Assembly: GCF_000422245.1 (NCBI RefSeq)
Contig: NZ_ATHI01000031.1
Span: forward strand, 186,001 to 250,000
DNA from: Alkalidesulfovibrio alkalitolerans DSM 16529
GTDB taxonomy: Bacteria; Desulfobacterota; Desulfovibrionia; Desulfovibrionales; Desulfovibrionaceae
Direction of reading: 5' to 3'
DNA: 64,000 nucleotides
In this document: positions 17,221-25,444 of the stretch, one piece after another
Position numbering within the stretch: position 1 is the first letter of the stretch
How the letters are laid out: each line of letters begins with the position of its first letter
Program-made: the position numbers and the translations under genes
The notes under the pieces: generated by a model
What the model was told of the DNA's origin: nothing
Database searches by the model: none
Seen by the model: only the letters and a program-made list of their open reading frames with translations

Positions 17221-18084
17221 ATGGATCTCGTCGAATACGAACGCCACGTCAGGAGCGAGCAGGCCGCCCGGCGCTATCTCCTCAAACGCTGCCTGAACGG
17301 CTCCAAGCCGCGCTGCCCGCGCTGCGCGTGCCAGCGGCTCTACCGCCTGGCAGACCAGCGCCTGCGTTGCGGCGGGTGCCGTTACACTTTTCATGAATTT
17401 ACAAGACGTTTCGTTAATCGGGGCGGTCTTTCCTGCCGCGACTGGCTGCGGCTGCTCAAGCTTTTCGAATTGGAGCTCACGGCCAACCGGATGGCTCCGG
17501 AACTCAGACTGTCCTACAACACCGTGTACAAGGCCATGACCACGCTTCGTTTCGCCATTTTGGCCGGGGCGCTGGACGCGCCGCAGCTTCTGCATCCGTC
17601 TTCCGGAATAGACCTGGGACTCACGGACACCCCGGAAGAGGAAGCGCATGCGGCCGTAAACCGCTATCCTGTTTTCGGAATCATCGAAAAGAACGGCTGG
17701 GTCTTCATCGATCTTTTGCCACATGTGCAGGCGGAGAACGTCTTGCACTTCAACCTGCACTTCAGCCTCAAGCTGACGCGCATGGGCAACATCGTTTATA
17801 CGGACCGCTTCCAGCGATACGACGCGCTGATGTTCTGCGGCGACGACCGTCTGACCTTCAACTATGTCAACATCCGGGGTAAGAGCGCCTACGTGGATTC
17901 GCTCTCGGGGAGTTTCTGGGCCTTCGCCCGTACCCGCCTTCGTCGTTTCAACGGCGTGACCCCGCGCCGCTTCCCGCTCTATCTGAAGGAACTGGAGTTC
18001 CGGTACAACCATCGGGGCGAGGATCTCTTCCCTCTTTTGGCCGACCGTCTCTGCGCCCTGGTGCCAGACTTCGCGCAATCCTGA
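17221..18084 (+). CDS. IS1595/ISXO2-type transposase-like protein, probably domesticated
   Basis: A 287-residue protein. An N-terminal zinc ribbon (C-P-R-C-A-C...C-G-G-C-R-Y-T-F-H) is followed by a helix-turn-helix-like segment and a C-terminal ISXO2-type DDE nuclease fold: P-V-F-G-I-I-E...V-Y-T-D-R-F-Q-R-Y and E-L-E-F-R-Y-N-H-R. The first acidic site (usually V-E-V-D-E-T) reads S-G-I-D-L-G-L here, so catalysis may be weak or lost. It starts 12 bases after moaA in the same orientation, has codon use like its neighbours, and I see no terminal inverted repeats or target duplication. It therefore looks like a resident gene of the cofactor/FDH cluster, possibly a DNA-binding regulator, rather than a mobile element. 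Confidence 0.7.
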   Translation: MDLVEYERHVRSEQAARRYLLKRCLNGSKPRCPRCACQRLYRLADQRLRCGGCRYTFHEFTRRFVNRGGLSCRDWLRLLKLFELELTANRMAPELRLSYNTVYKAMTTLRFAILAGALDAPQLLHPSSGIDLGLTDTPEEEAHAAVNRYPVFGIIEKNGWVFIDLLPHVQAENVLHFNLHFSLKLTRMGNIVYTDRFQRYDALMFCGDDRLTFNYVNIRGKSAYVDSLSGSFWAFARTRLRRFNGVTPRRFPLYLKELEFRYNHRGEDLFPLLADRLCALVPDFAQS

Positions 18085-18421
18085 TTGTTTTGCCATTTCC
18101 ATTTCCCTGACGCATCCCTGTCATAACAGCCATTTTGGAACGACGCATCGGCATGGTGCCGAAGCGTGATGGACCAGGGGAGTGCCGCATGGAAAGAGCG
18201 AAGCACGCTGCAAGCCTTCCGTTCGCCGGGTTGGGGTTCGACCTAGCTCCGGTGGCCGCCCGGGCTGTCGCGATGCGAGTCCGCCGCATCCAAAAGGCGA
18301 GACCTCTGATTGAACGTCGGCCCGTTCCCGGCCATCCCATCGCCCACGGGTATGCCCTGCAGGTGATGCTTGGGCGGGAATGCTGCGGTTCTTGACCGCC
18401 AACCACAAAAGGAGGCACGTG
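18085..18421 (+). promoter_or_regulatory. Leader region upstream of fdnG
   Basis: 337 bases with no certain gene. It contains a dyad TCGGCA-TGG-TGCCGA (18148-18162), extended outward by ACGC/GCGT after one mismatch to span 18143-18167, and then a short open frame whose first part copies the FdnG signal region. The FDH promoter and any long leader must lie here. No convincing -35/-10 or sigma-54 site was found. Confidence 0.5.
18189..18395 (+). CDS. Possible 68-residue leader peptide or remnant of the FdnG N-terminus
   Basis: An ATG with GGGGAG six bases upstream opens a 68-codon frame ending 26 bases before the fdnG ATG. Residues about 9-26 (L-P-F-A-G-L-G-F-D-L-A-P-V-A-A-R-A) align without gaps to the FdnG signal region (A-A-F-G-G-L-G-F-D-L-S-P-T-A-A-Q-A), 11 of 17 identical. 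At the DNA level, 18220-18266 and the matching fdnG stretch share about two thirds of bases. It lacks the twin arginine. It may be a decayed partial duplication or a translated leader. I cannot tell whether it is expressed. Confidence 0.35.
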   Translation: MERAKHAASLPFAGLGFDLAPVAARAVAMRVRRIQKARPLIERRPVPGHPIAHGYALQVMLGRECCGS

Positions 18422-21400
18422 ATGAAGGTCTGTAGGCGCGACTTCCTCAAACTCGGCGGAGTTGCAGCTGCCGGAGCGGCCTTCGGGGGGCTTGGTTTCG
18501 ACCTTTCGCCCACCGCGGCCCAGGCTCAGCTGCTCAAGACCCGCTGGGCCAAGGAAACGACTTCGGTTTGCTGCTACTGTTCCGTGGGTTGCGGCTTGAT
18601 CGTCCACACTGCGAAGGACGGCTCTGGCCGGGCTATCAACGTCGAGGGCGACCCCGACCATCCGATCAACGAGGGTTCGCTGTGCGCCAAGGGCGCGTCG
18701 CTCTGGCAACTGGCCGAGAACGACAAGCGCGTCCTGACCCCCATGTACCGCGCTCCGTACTCCGATCGCTGGGAGCCCATGTCCTGGGATTGGATGCTCG
18801 ATCGCATCGCCCACCGCATCAAGGAAACCCGCGACAAGACGTTCGTCAAGACCAACGCCAAGGGGCAGGTCGTCAACCGCACCGAGGGCATGGCCAGCGT
18901 TGGCTCGGCCGCCATGGACAACGAGGAGTGCTGGATCTACCAGACGTTCCTCCGCGCCCTGGGCCTAGTGTTCATCGAACACCAGGCACGTATCTGACAC
19001 AGCGCTACTGTTGCGGCTCTGGCAGAGTCGTTCGGACGCGGCGCGATGACCAACCACTGGATCGATCTGAAGAACGCCGATTGCGTGCTCATGATGGGCG
19101 CCAACCCGGCCGAGAACCACCCCATCTCCTTCAAGTGGGTGATGCGCGCCAAGGATAACGGCGCCACTCTGATTCACGTGGACCCCCGTTTCACCAGAAC
19201 TTCCGCCAAGTGCGACATCTACGCTCCGATCCGTTCGGGCGCGGACATCGCTTTCCTGGGCGGCATGATCAAGTACATCTTGGACAAGGATCTGTGGTTC
19301 AAGGATTACGTTAACAACTATTCCAACGCGTCCTTCATCGTGGGCAAGGACTTCGAGTTCAAGGACGGCGTATTCTCCGGCCTTGACAAGAAGACCGGCA
19401 ATTACGACCGGTCGAAGTGGAACTTTGAACTCGGCCCTGATGGCGAGCCCCTGAAAGACCCCACGCTTCAAAACCCCCGCTGTGTGTTCCAGCTTCTCAA
19501 GAAGCACTACGCGCGCTACGACCTGAAGACCGTCTCGCGCGTCAGCGGCACTCCCGAGAAGGATCTGGTCAAGGTGTACGAGGCCTACGCGGCCACCGGC
19601 AAGCCCGATAAGTCGGGCACCATCATGTACGCCATGGGCTGGACCCAGCACACCACGGGCGTACAGAACATCCGCACCATGTCCATCATCCAGACTCTTC
19701 TGGGCAACATGGGCATGGCCGGCGGCGGCGTCAACGCGCTGCGCGGCGAATCCAACGTGCAGGGCTCCACGGACCAGGCACTCCTGTTCCACATCATTCC
19801 GGGCTACATGCGCACGCCCTTGGCCGCGCAACCCACCCTGGCCGATTACGTGAAGGCCGCCACCCCGGTCAGCAACGATCCCAAGAGCGCCAACTGGTGG
19901 CAGAACACGCCCAAGTACATCGCGAGTCTGCTCAAGGCTATGTGGCGGGACGTGGATATCGAGACCGCGTACACCTACATGCCCAAGCTCGAGACGCTCT
20001 CTTCCAAGGATTATTCCTGGCTGGTGATGTTCGACAAGATGTTGCAGGGGCAGTTCCAAGGCTTCTTCGCCTGGGGCCAGAACCCGGCGTGCAGCGGCGC
20101 CAACTCGAACAAGACCCGTGAGGCGTTGACCAAGCTCGACTGGCTGGTCAACGTGAACATCTTCGAGAACGAGACCGGCTCCTTCTGGAAGGGACCTGAC
20201 ATGGATCCCTCGAAGGTCAAGACCGAGGTCTTCTTCCTGCCCTGCGCCGTGGCCATCGAGAAGGAGGGCAGCATCACCAACTCTGGCCGCTGGATGCAGT
20301 GGCGTTACATGGGGCCCAAGCCCCTGGGCGACACCATGCCCGACGGCGACATCATCATGGTGCTGATGAAGAAGGTGAAGGCGCTGTACGAAAAGGACGG
20401 CGGCGCGTTCCCCGACCCCATCAAGAACGTCTACTGGGACTACGGGAACGACCATCACGACTTCGATCCGCACAAGGTCGCCAAGGCCATCAACGGTTAC
20501 TTCCTGAAGGACGTGACCATCGGCGACAAGACCTACAAAGCCGGGACCCTTGTGCCGAGCTTTGCCATGCTCCAGGCCGACGGTTCGACCTCGTCGGGCA
20601 ACTGGATCTATTGTGCCTCATATACCGAAGACGGCAACATGTCTGCCCGGCGCAGCAAGGAGCAGAGCCCGATGCAGGCCAAGATTGGCCTGTACCCGAA
20701 GTGGGCTTGGTCTTGGCCGGTCAACCGCCGTATCATTTACAACCGTGCCTCGGTCAACGCCGAGGGCAAGCCCTTCGCCCCGAACAAGGCCGTCATCGAG
20801 TGGGACGGCTCCAAATGGGTGGGCGACGTGCCCGACGGCGGCTGGAAGCCCGGCGAAAAGCATCCGTTCATCATGCGGCCGCAGGGAATGGCCCAACTCT
20901 ACGGCCCCGGCGCCGCCGACGGCCCGTTCCCCGAGCATTACGAGGCCATGGAGTGCCCCATCGCGTCGCATCCCTTCTCCAAGCAGTTGCACAACCCCAC
21001 GGCGCTGCATTTCTCCGAGGAAAAGAAGGCCGTCTGCGACCCGAGGTACCCCTTCGTTGGCACGACGTACCGCGTCACCGAGCACTGGCAGACGGGCCTC
21101 ATGACCCGCTACACCGATTGGCTGCTCGAAGCCGAACCGCAGATGTTCTGCGAGTTGAGCGAGGAGTTGGCCAAGATGCGCGGCATTGCAAACGGTGACA
21201 AGGTGATCGTGGATTGTCAGCGCGGCTCCATGTGGGCCATCGCCATCGTGACTAAGCGTCTGAAGCCTTTCACGATCGACGGTCAGGTCGTGCACCAGGT
21301 CGGTTTCCCGTGGCACTACGGATGGCTCTACCCCAAGAATGGCGGCGACTCGGCCAACATCCTGACGGCTTCCGTGGGTGATCCGAACACCGGCATTCCC

Positions 21401-21439
21401 GAAACCAAGGCCTTCATGGTCAACGTCAAGAAGGCGTAA
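18422..21439 (+). CDS. fdnG: Formate dehydrogenase catalytic subunit, selenocysteine-containing
   Basis: A 1005-residue protein read through an in-frame TGA at 18995-18997, codon 192. The context E-H-Q-A-R-I-(TGA)-H-S-A-T-V-A-A-L-A matches the FdnG/FdhA selenocysteine site, and the frame continues uninterrupted to 21439. A twin-arginine signal (C-R-R-D-F-L-K) at residues 4-10 sends the folded enzyme to the periplasm. The 4Fe-4S ligands are C50, C53, C57 and C88. The rest aligns with E. coli FdnG, including M-T-N-H-W-I-D, G-W-T-Q-H, G-N-M-G-M-A-G-G-G-V-N-A-L-R-G and the C-terminal cofactor-binding domain. It oxidises formate (or reduces CO2) at a bis-MGD W or Mo site. AAAGGAGG precedes the ATG. 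An annotation pipeline unaware of selenocysteine would split it at 18997. Confidence 0.95.
19007..19028 (+). promoter_or_regulatory. Bacterial SECIS hairpin in fdnG
   Basis: Ten bases after the UGA: stem ACU/AGU, a small internal bulge containing GU, stem UGC/GCA, and apical loop GGCUCUG. The layout (bulged U below a loop starting GG) resembles the fdhF/fdnG SECIS recognised by SelB. The wider sequence downstream of the UGA is also close to the E. coli element. Confidence 0.7.
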
Positions 21440-21450
21440 GGAGGCAGACC

Positions 21451-22170
21451 ATGGGTAAGAGCTTCTTCGTTGACCTGACCCGCTGCACCGCGTGCAGGGG
21501 ATGCCAGGTGGCCTGCAAACAATGGCACAAGTTGCCCGCAGGCGAAACCGCCAACTGGGGATCGCACCAGAACCCGAAGGATCTGGAATTCATCACCTAC
21601 AAACTCGTGCGTTTCAACGAGGTCGTGGTCGACGGCAAGCTGGATTGGCTGTTCATGCCCGATCAGTGCCGCCACTGCACCGAGCCGCCCTGCAAGATGA
21701 TGGGCGACGCCTTCGACGAAAATGCCGTGCATATCGATGAGATGACCGGCGCGGTGCTCTTCACCGACGCCACCAAGGCCATCGAGGGAATGCAGGGCGA
21801 GGAATTGTGTCCCTACAATATTCCGCGTCAGTGCGAGGATTCGGGATTGTGGAGCAAGTGCGACATGTGCATCGACAGGGTGCACAACGGCTTGCTTCCG
21901 GCCTGTGTCCAGTCGTGTCCCACGTCGGCCATGCGTTTCGGGGATCGTGACGAGATCCTGCAAATGGCCAACGCGCGTCTGGCCGAAGTGAAGAAGCAGT
22001 TCCCCAAGGCGGTACTCGGCAACCCCGACACCGTCCGGGTCATCTTCCTCTTCCCCTACGATCCGGCGTTGTACCATTCCTTCGCCGTGGCCGAAGCGAG
22101 CGTCCCCTCCGGGCCCTTGTCCCGGCGGTCGCTGTTCGCCGGACTGGCGAAGCCGTTCACCGGCGTCTAG
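21451..22170 (+). CDS. fdnH: Formate dehydrogenase iron-sulfur subunit
   Basis: A 239-residue ferredoxin-like subunit with four cysteine clusters: C-T-A-C-R-G-C-Q-V-A-C near residue 12-22, C-R-H-C-T-E-P-P-C, C...C-D-M-C and C-V-Q-S-C-P-T. These would hold four 4Fe-4S clusters passing electrons from FdnG. It has no signal peptide and no C-terminal membrane helix, so it travels with FdnG by the twin-arginine route and the enzyme is soluble, as in Desulfovibrio FdhAB; electrons probably go to periplasmic cytochrome c3. It starts 11 bases after fdnG with a GGAGG site. Confidence 0.92.
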   Translation: MGKSFFVDLTRCTACRGCQVACKQWHKLPAGETANWGSHQNPKDLEFITYKLVRFNEVVVDGKLDWLFMPDQCRHCTEPPCKMMGDAFDENAVHIDEMTGAVLFTDATKAIEGMQGEELCPYNIPRQCEDSGLWSKCDMCIDRVHNGLLPACVQSCPTSAMRFGDRDEILQMANARLAEVKKQFPKAVLGNPDTVRVIFLFPYDPALYHSFAVAEASVPSGPLSRRSLFAGLAKPFTGV

Positions 22171-22177
22171 AAAAACC

Positions 22178-22203
22178 GGCCGGGAGCCTTCGGGCTCCCG
22201 GCC
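22178..22203 (+). terminator. UUCG-loop hairpin after fdnH
   Basis: A perfect 11-bp stem (GGCCGGGAGCC and its complement) closed by a TTCG tetraloop, seven bases after the fdnH stop. There is no T-run, so it may be an mRNA 3' stabiliser rather than a stop signal by itself. Confidence 0.6.
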
Positions 22204-22260
22204 ACATCTCTCCCCTCCAGGGTCAACCGCCGAACCGCGATGGCGGAAGACCATCCAGCC

Positions 22261-22300
22261 GAGCCGGAGGGTCCAACCACCCTCCGGCTCATTTTATTTT
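22261..22300 (+). terminator. Rho-independent terminator of the FDH operon
   Basis: A 12-bp perfect stem (GAGCCGGAGGGT at 22261-22272, complement at 22279-22290) with a 6-base loop, followed by ATTTTATTTT. It overlaps the last codons of the convergent minus-strand lipoprotein gene. Confidence 0.85.
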
Positions 22301-22632
22301 CCGCGTTCCACCCGAGTGAACCGCAATGTCCCCACGCTGGGCAGGTCCAGTTCAAGCCTTCCCTCGACGGGCAAAGCCGCAGCGACCACGCCGCCACTTT
22401 TGGCGTGCAGCATGAGCCGACCGTCGCGCACGGACCACCTGAAGGTCACTTCGTCCATTTCCGTGCGCCACGCTCCCTTGCCATCCTCGTTCAGGATCAG
22501 CACCACGACTCCGGTTTCGGTTTTCGCTTCCCAGCGCCCCGCCAAATCAGAGACTCCGGTCCGCGCACAACCAAGGGCAAGGAGAAGCGCGACGACGAGC
22601 AGAGGACTTATGACGAGAGATTTGCGGGTCAT
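22294..22632 (-). CDS. Small lipoprotein, last gene of the redox-signalling operon
   Basis: A 112-residue protein that I do not recognise. A signal peptide ends in the lipobox L-A-L-G-C (Cys about residue 21), so it should be a lipid-anchored periplasmic protein. The mature part begins with G-R-W-E-A-K-T-E-T-G and is rich in beta-type hydrophobic/charged alternation, like small lipocalin-like or META-type folds; this is only an impression. The ATG at 22632 has AAGGAG upstream and overlaps the stop of the MauE/DoxX gene by four bases, so it is produced with that protein. It converges with the FDH operon, sharing the terminator sequence. Confidence 0.7.
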   Translation of the reverse strand: MTRKSLVISPLLVVALLLALGCARTGVSDLAGRWEAKTETGVVVLILNEDGKGAWRTEMDEVTFRWSVRDGRLMLHAKSGGVVAAALPVEGRLELDLPSVGTLRFTRVERGK

Positions 22633-23105
22633 GTGCCGATCTCCTTCAAGTCGCGAACGAGGGCCCGGTCGATCTGCAGGTAGCGGTCGAAGAAGTAGAC
22701 GTGCACCGCCATGCCGAGCCATGTCAGGTCGCGGGCCACGGTCCACCAACTGATGGGGTCGTCAATGGTGTGGAAGCAGCCGCAGCTGATGGCCGCGCCT
22801 CGCAGCAGGTTGACCACGATGCCGATGGTGAACAGGACGATGAGACCAGCGATGACGGATACCGCAGCCTTGACCCGGAAGCCAGCCACGAGCAGAACGC
22901 CGCTCACCAGTTCGAGCCAAGGCATGAAAAGCGCCAGAATGTTTACGCTCCACCAAGGGGCCATGCGGTAGCTGGCGATGGTCGTGGTGAACTCCGCAGC
23001 ATAATTTATTTTGTACATGGCGGCGCTTATGAACAGCCCGCCGAGGTAGAGGCGGAAGGCGAGGGCGAGCGCGGGATGGCGGAGAAGAGCAATCAGGGTT
23101 TTCAT
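22629..23105 (-). CDS. MauE/DoxX family redox-associated membrane protein
   Basis: A 158-residue membrane protein with four predicted helices (about residues 10-32, 50-72, 78-100 and 118-140). Between helices 3 and 4 is S-C-G-C-F, a cysteine pair of the MauE type, which in methylamine dehydrogenase maturation and related systems is linked to thiol-disulfide exchange with periplasmic thioredoxins. A TlpA-like protein lies two genes upstream and a rhodanese fusion immediately upstream, supporting a shared thiol chemistry. Both ends overlap neighbours by four bases. Confidence 0.78.
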   Translation of the reverse strand: MKTLIALLRHPALALAFRLYLGGLFISAAMYKINYAAEFTTTIASYRMAPWWSVNILALFMPWLELVSGVLLVAGFRVKAAVSVIAGLIVLFTIGIVVNLLRGAAISCGCFHTIDDPISWWTVARDLTWLGMAVHVYFFDRYLQIDRALVRDLKEIGT

Positions 23106-24823
23106 GGTTGTCCCTCGACCGCAAGACCTGCAGCGTGCCAGTCCTCGAAGTCTCCCTTAAGCACATAGACCGCGTGGTGGCCGAGATCGCCGAGCTTCAG
23201 GGCGACTTCGGCGTCGTAGAGCATGCTGACGGTGCGGCCGTAGATGATGATCGGCGCGTCTGGATCGACGTCGGCCAGCCGCATCGCGTAGACGAAGTCG
23301 AAGAGCCCGGCCGGGGCGTTCAGGGCTCCCGAGATCCGTTGTTCGTTGAAGAACTCCGGCGGGCGGGCGTCGAGCAGCACGGCCTCGCCCGAAGCGACCA
23401 GTGCGGCGGCTTCCAGGGCTGCTATCGAGTTCGGCGCGGGTTCGAGCAGAGGGCGCGGCGCAAGCGGTATGCCTCCGGGGTTGGATACGTTGAAGAGAAC
23501 TGCCAGACTTATGCTGACGAGAAAGATGAGCATGAAGTCGGCCGGGGCGATGCGGCCGGCGCGTGAAATGCCTCGTCTAGCGAGATTGAGGATGCGGTCG
23601 CGTGCTTCTGCCAGGAGGCCGATCTCGACCCGTGCGGAGCGAAGTTCCTCAATGGTTGCGCGCAGCTCCGCGTTCGCGGCTTCAAGGTCGCGGTTGAGCC
23701 TGGCCAAATCTTCATGGGCGCGCGTGCGTCCCAGAGCGCTCAGAAATGTGGCGGTCATCGAGGAGAGCAGGTTGCGGTCGCCTTCCCCCGGCGTTCCAGG
23801 CGAGAGCCGGGGCAGGAGAGCCATCACTCCGCGACATTCGGCGTCGAGGGCGAAGAGCAGCACCTGGGCAGGCGGGCCGGGGAGGCCTTCGAGAAGCGCG
23901 GGGTTTTCCACGGCCTGGGATTCCATGTGACGCGGAAGTCGGTCCTTCTGGGCCACGAAAAGGCCGAGGAGAAGTTTGCGCCCTTCGGGTGAGGAAAGGA
24001 ATTCGGCGTCGGAGGGAGAAAGACCGCGCGTGGTCAGATGCTCGGAGCCCGCGTGCTCGTCGAAGACGGCGACGAATCCGCCGGGCGCGGACTCCGCGCC
24101 CATGGCGTGCAGCAGAAAGGCCGCTCCGAGGCTTTCGGCATCGAGACATGCCGACATGTCTTTGGCCGCCTGGAAGAGTGAGCCGAGGAGAAATGCCTGG
24201 TGGTCTGCCATGTTGCGGGCCGTTTCCATGGCCGCCAGGGATTTTTCGAGCTCGACGTTCTGCCGTGATAGATTTTCGTTCAGGGCCCGGATGCGTCGAG
24301 CGTCGTGTCCGCGCCTGAGCGCCAGGGCGAAATGGCGGGCCATGCTTTGCAGCAGCCAAAGCTCTTCGTCGCCGTAATGGTCGGAAGTGAGCCTTGGGCC
24401 GAAGCCCACCACGGCGCGGATGTCCCGAGCGACGACGATGCCCATGAGCAGACAGGTGCCGGGGGGCAGCAGGAACTCGCGCGCCAGATGCGGGCCGTGC
24501 AGGACCACGGGCAGGATGTCTTCGACCTTCTTGGCCTCGCCGGGGGGGAATATTTTGTCTAGAAGTTCGAGGCAGCCTTCCCGGAGTCTGGCGTCATCGC
24601 CTTGCAATCCCCTGAACTCGACGCCGCAGGCATTTTCTTCAATGCCTCGAAGAACCACGAACCCCGAGACAACGCCCAGCGATCCCATGGCGAAGGGCAG
24701 GAAGATGCGGGCAAGCTCCGAGGCGTCATCGGCGCGATCGAGCTCGCACAAAAGCTCGTAGAGCGTGCGGCTTTGGAAGTGCGCTCTGGCGAGGTCGTCG
24801 TTCTTGTCCGCAGAGTCGTGCAT
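23102..24823 (-). CDS. GAF-GAF-transmembrane-rhodanese fusion protein lacking the catalytic cysteine
   Basis: A 573-residue protein with an unusual domain order. Two GAF-like domains (about residues 20-170 and 205-368), each followed by a coiled coil (about 175-203 and 370-410), are followed by one transmembrane helix (about 430-446) and a rhodanese domain (about 465-570). The rhodanese has L-L-D-A-R-P-P-E-F and I-I-I-Y-G-R at its active loop: the nucleophilic cysteine expected before Arg530 is Gly529, so sulfur transfer is not expected. With GAF domains in the cytoplasm, the rhodanese fold would face the periplasm. A role in carrying a signal across the membrane is inference. Its stop overlaps the MauE/DoxX start. 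Confidence 0.75.
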   Translation of the reverse strand: MHDSADKNDDLARAHFQSRTLYELLCELDRADDASELARIFLPFAMGSLGVVSGFVVLRGIEENACGVEFRGLQGDDARLREGCLELLDKIFPPGEAKKVEDILPVVLHGPHLAREFLLPPGTCLLMGIVVARDIRAVVGFGPRLTSDHYGDEELWLLQSMARHFALALRRGHDARRIRALNENLSRQNVELEKSLAAMETARNMADHQAFLLGSLFQAAKDMSACLDAESLGAAFLLHAMGAESAPGGFVAVFDEHAGSEHLTTRGLSPSDAEFLSSPEGRKLLLGLFVAQKDRLPRHMESQAVENPALLEGLPGPPAQVLLFALDAECRGVMALLPRLSPGTPGEGDRNLLSSMTATFLSALGRTRAHEDLARLNRDLEAANAELRATIEELRSARVEIGLLAEARDRILNLARRGISRAGRIAPADFMLIFLVSISLAVLFNVSNPGGIPLAPRPLLEPAPNSIAALEAAALVASGEAVLLDARPPEFFNEQRISGALNAPAGLFDFVYAMRLADVDPDAPIIIYGRTVSMLYDAEVALKLGDLGHHAVYVLKGDFEDWHAAGLAVEGQP

Positions 24824-24841
24824 GACAGGCGCTCGACGCGG

Positions 24842-25432
24842 TTATTTGTCCGCCATTTCAGAGATTGTCCTGAACAGGCCGTCGATGTCGCGGATGATTC
24901 CCAGGTAGGCGAAATGCACCACGCCCTTTTTATCGACGATCATGGTGAATGGCGTCTGGGGTTCCGCGAGAACTTTGTGCACACTGTAATCCTGGTCCGC
25001 GACGATGGGGAAGAGGTAGGCCGATTGTTCGCGCAAAAAGGCGATTTCGGCGGGGTAGCCGCCAGCGGCCAGGGCCATCATCTTGACCTTTCCGTCGAGC
25101 TTTGCCCGGCGCAGACGGCGAAAGAGATCGTTCATGCCTGGCGTCTGTTCATGGCATTGGGGGCAGTAGACGCCAATGATCTCGAAGATCACAAAATCCG
25201 CCTTGATATCCTTCAACCCGAAGGGTTTGCCCGCAGGCACGCCCAGATAGGCCGCCTCCTTGGTGTCGTCGAGGCCAGGCATGGTGAAGGCGGGCAGGGT
25301 GTCGCCCGTTTTGGGCAACTCGGCGGCGTTGGCGCTTGGCGCAAGCGAGCCAGCTGTCATGGCGAACATCGCCAAGGCAAGGGCCGCGACGAATGTGAAG
25401 CAGCGACGTGTGGTTTGGATGACGGGTGACAT
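24842..25432 (-). CDS. Periplasmic TlpA/ResA-like thioredoxin-fold protein
   Basis: A 196-residue protein with a signal peptide (residues 1-37, A-N-A-A) and a thioredoxin fold whose active site is C90-P-Q-C93 in E-I-I-G-V-Y-C-P-Q-C-H-E. The later P-F-T-M-I-V-D segment supplies the cis-Pro loop of the AhpC/TSA-TlpA class. It should exchange thiols with other exported proteins. It lies 12 bases after the response regulator and 18 bases before the GAF-rhodanese gene, in the middle of a signalling operon, so its partner may be the MauE/DoxX cysteine pair or the kinase's cysteine cluster. Confidence 0.82.
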   Translation of the reverse strand: MSPVIQTTRRCFTFVAALALAMFAMTAGSLAPSANAAELPKTGDTLPAFTMPGLDDTKEAAYLGVPAGKPFGLKDIKADFVIFEIIGVYCPQCHEQTPGMNDLFRRLRRAKLDGKVKMMALAAGGYPAEIAFLREQSAYLFPIVADQDYSVHKVLAEPQTPFTMIVDKKGVVHFAYLGIIRDIDGLFRTISEMADK

Positions 25433-25444
25433 GCTGCCTCCTAT

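Noticed and set aside
17150-18200. A complete insertion sequence around the ISXO2-like gene
   Set aside because: No terminal inverted repeats or target duplication were found, and the gene sits 12 bases after moaA.
18422-18997. fdnG as a pseudogene broken by a stop
   Set aside because: The TGA is at the selenocysteine position, is followed by a SECIS-like hairpin and the frame continues for over 800 residues with family sequence.
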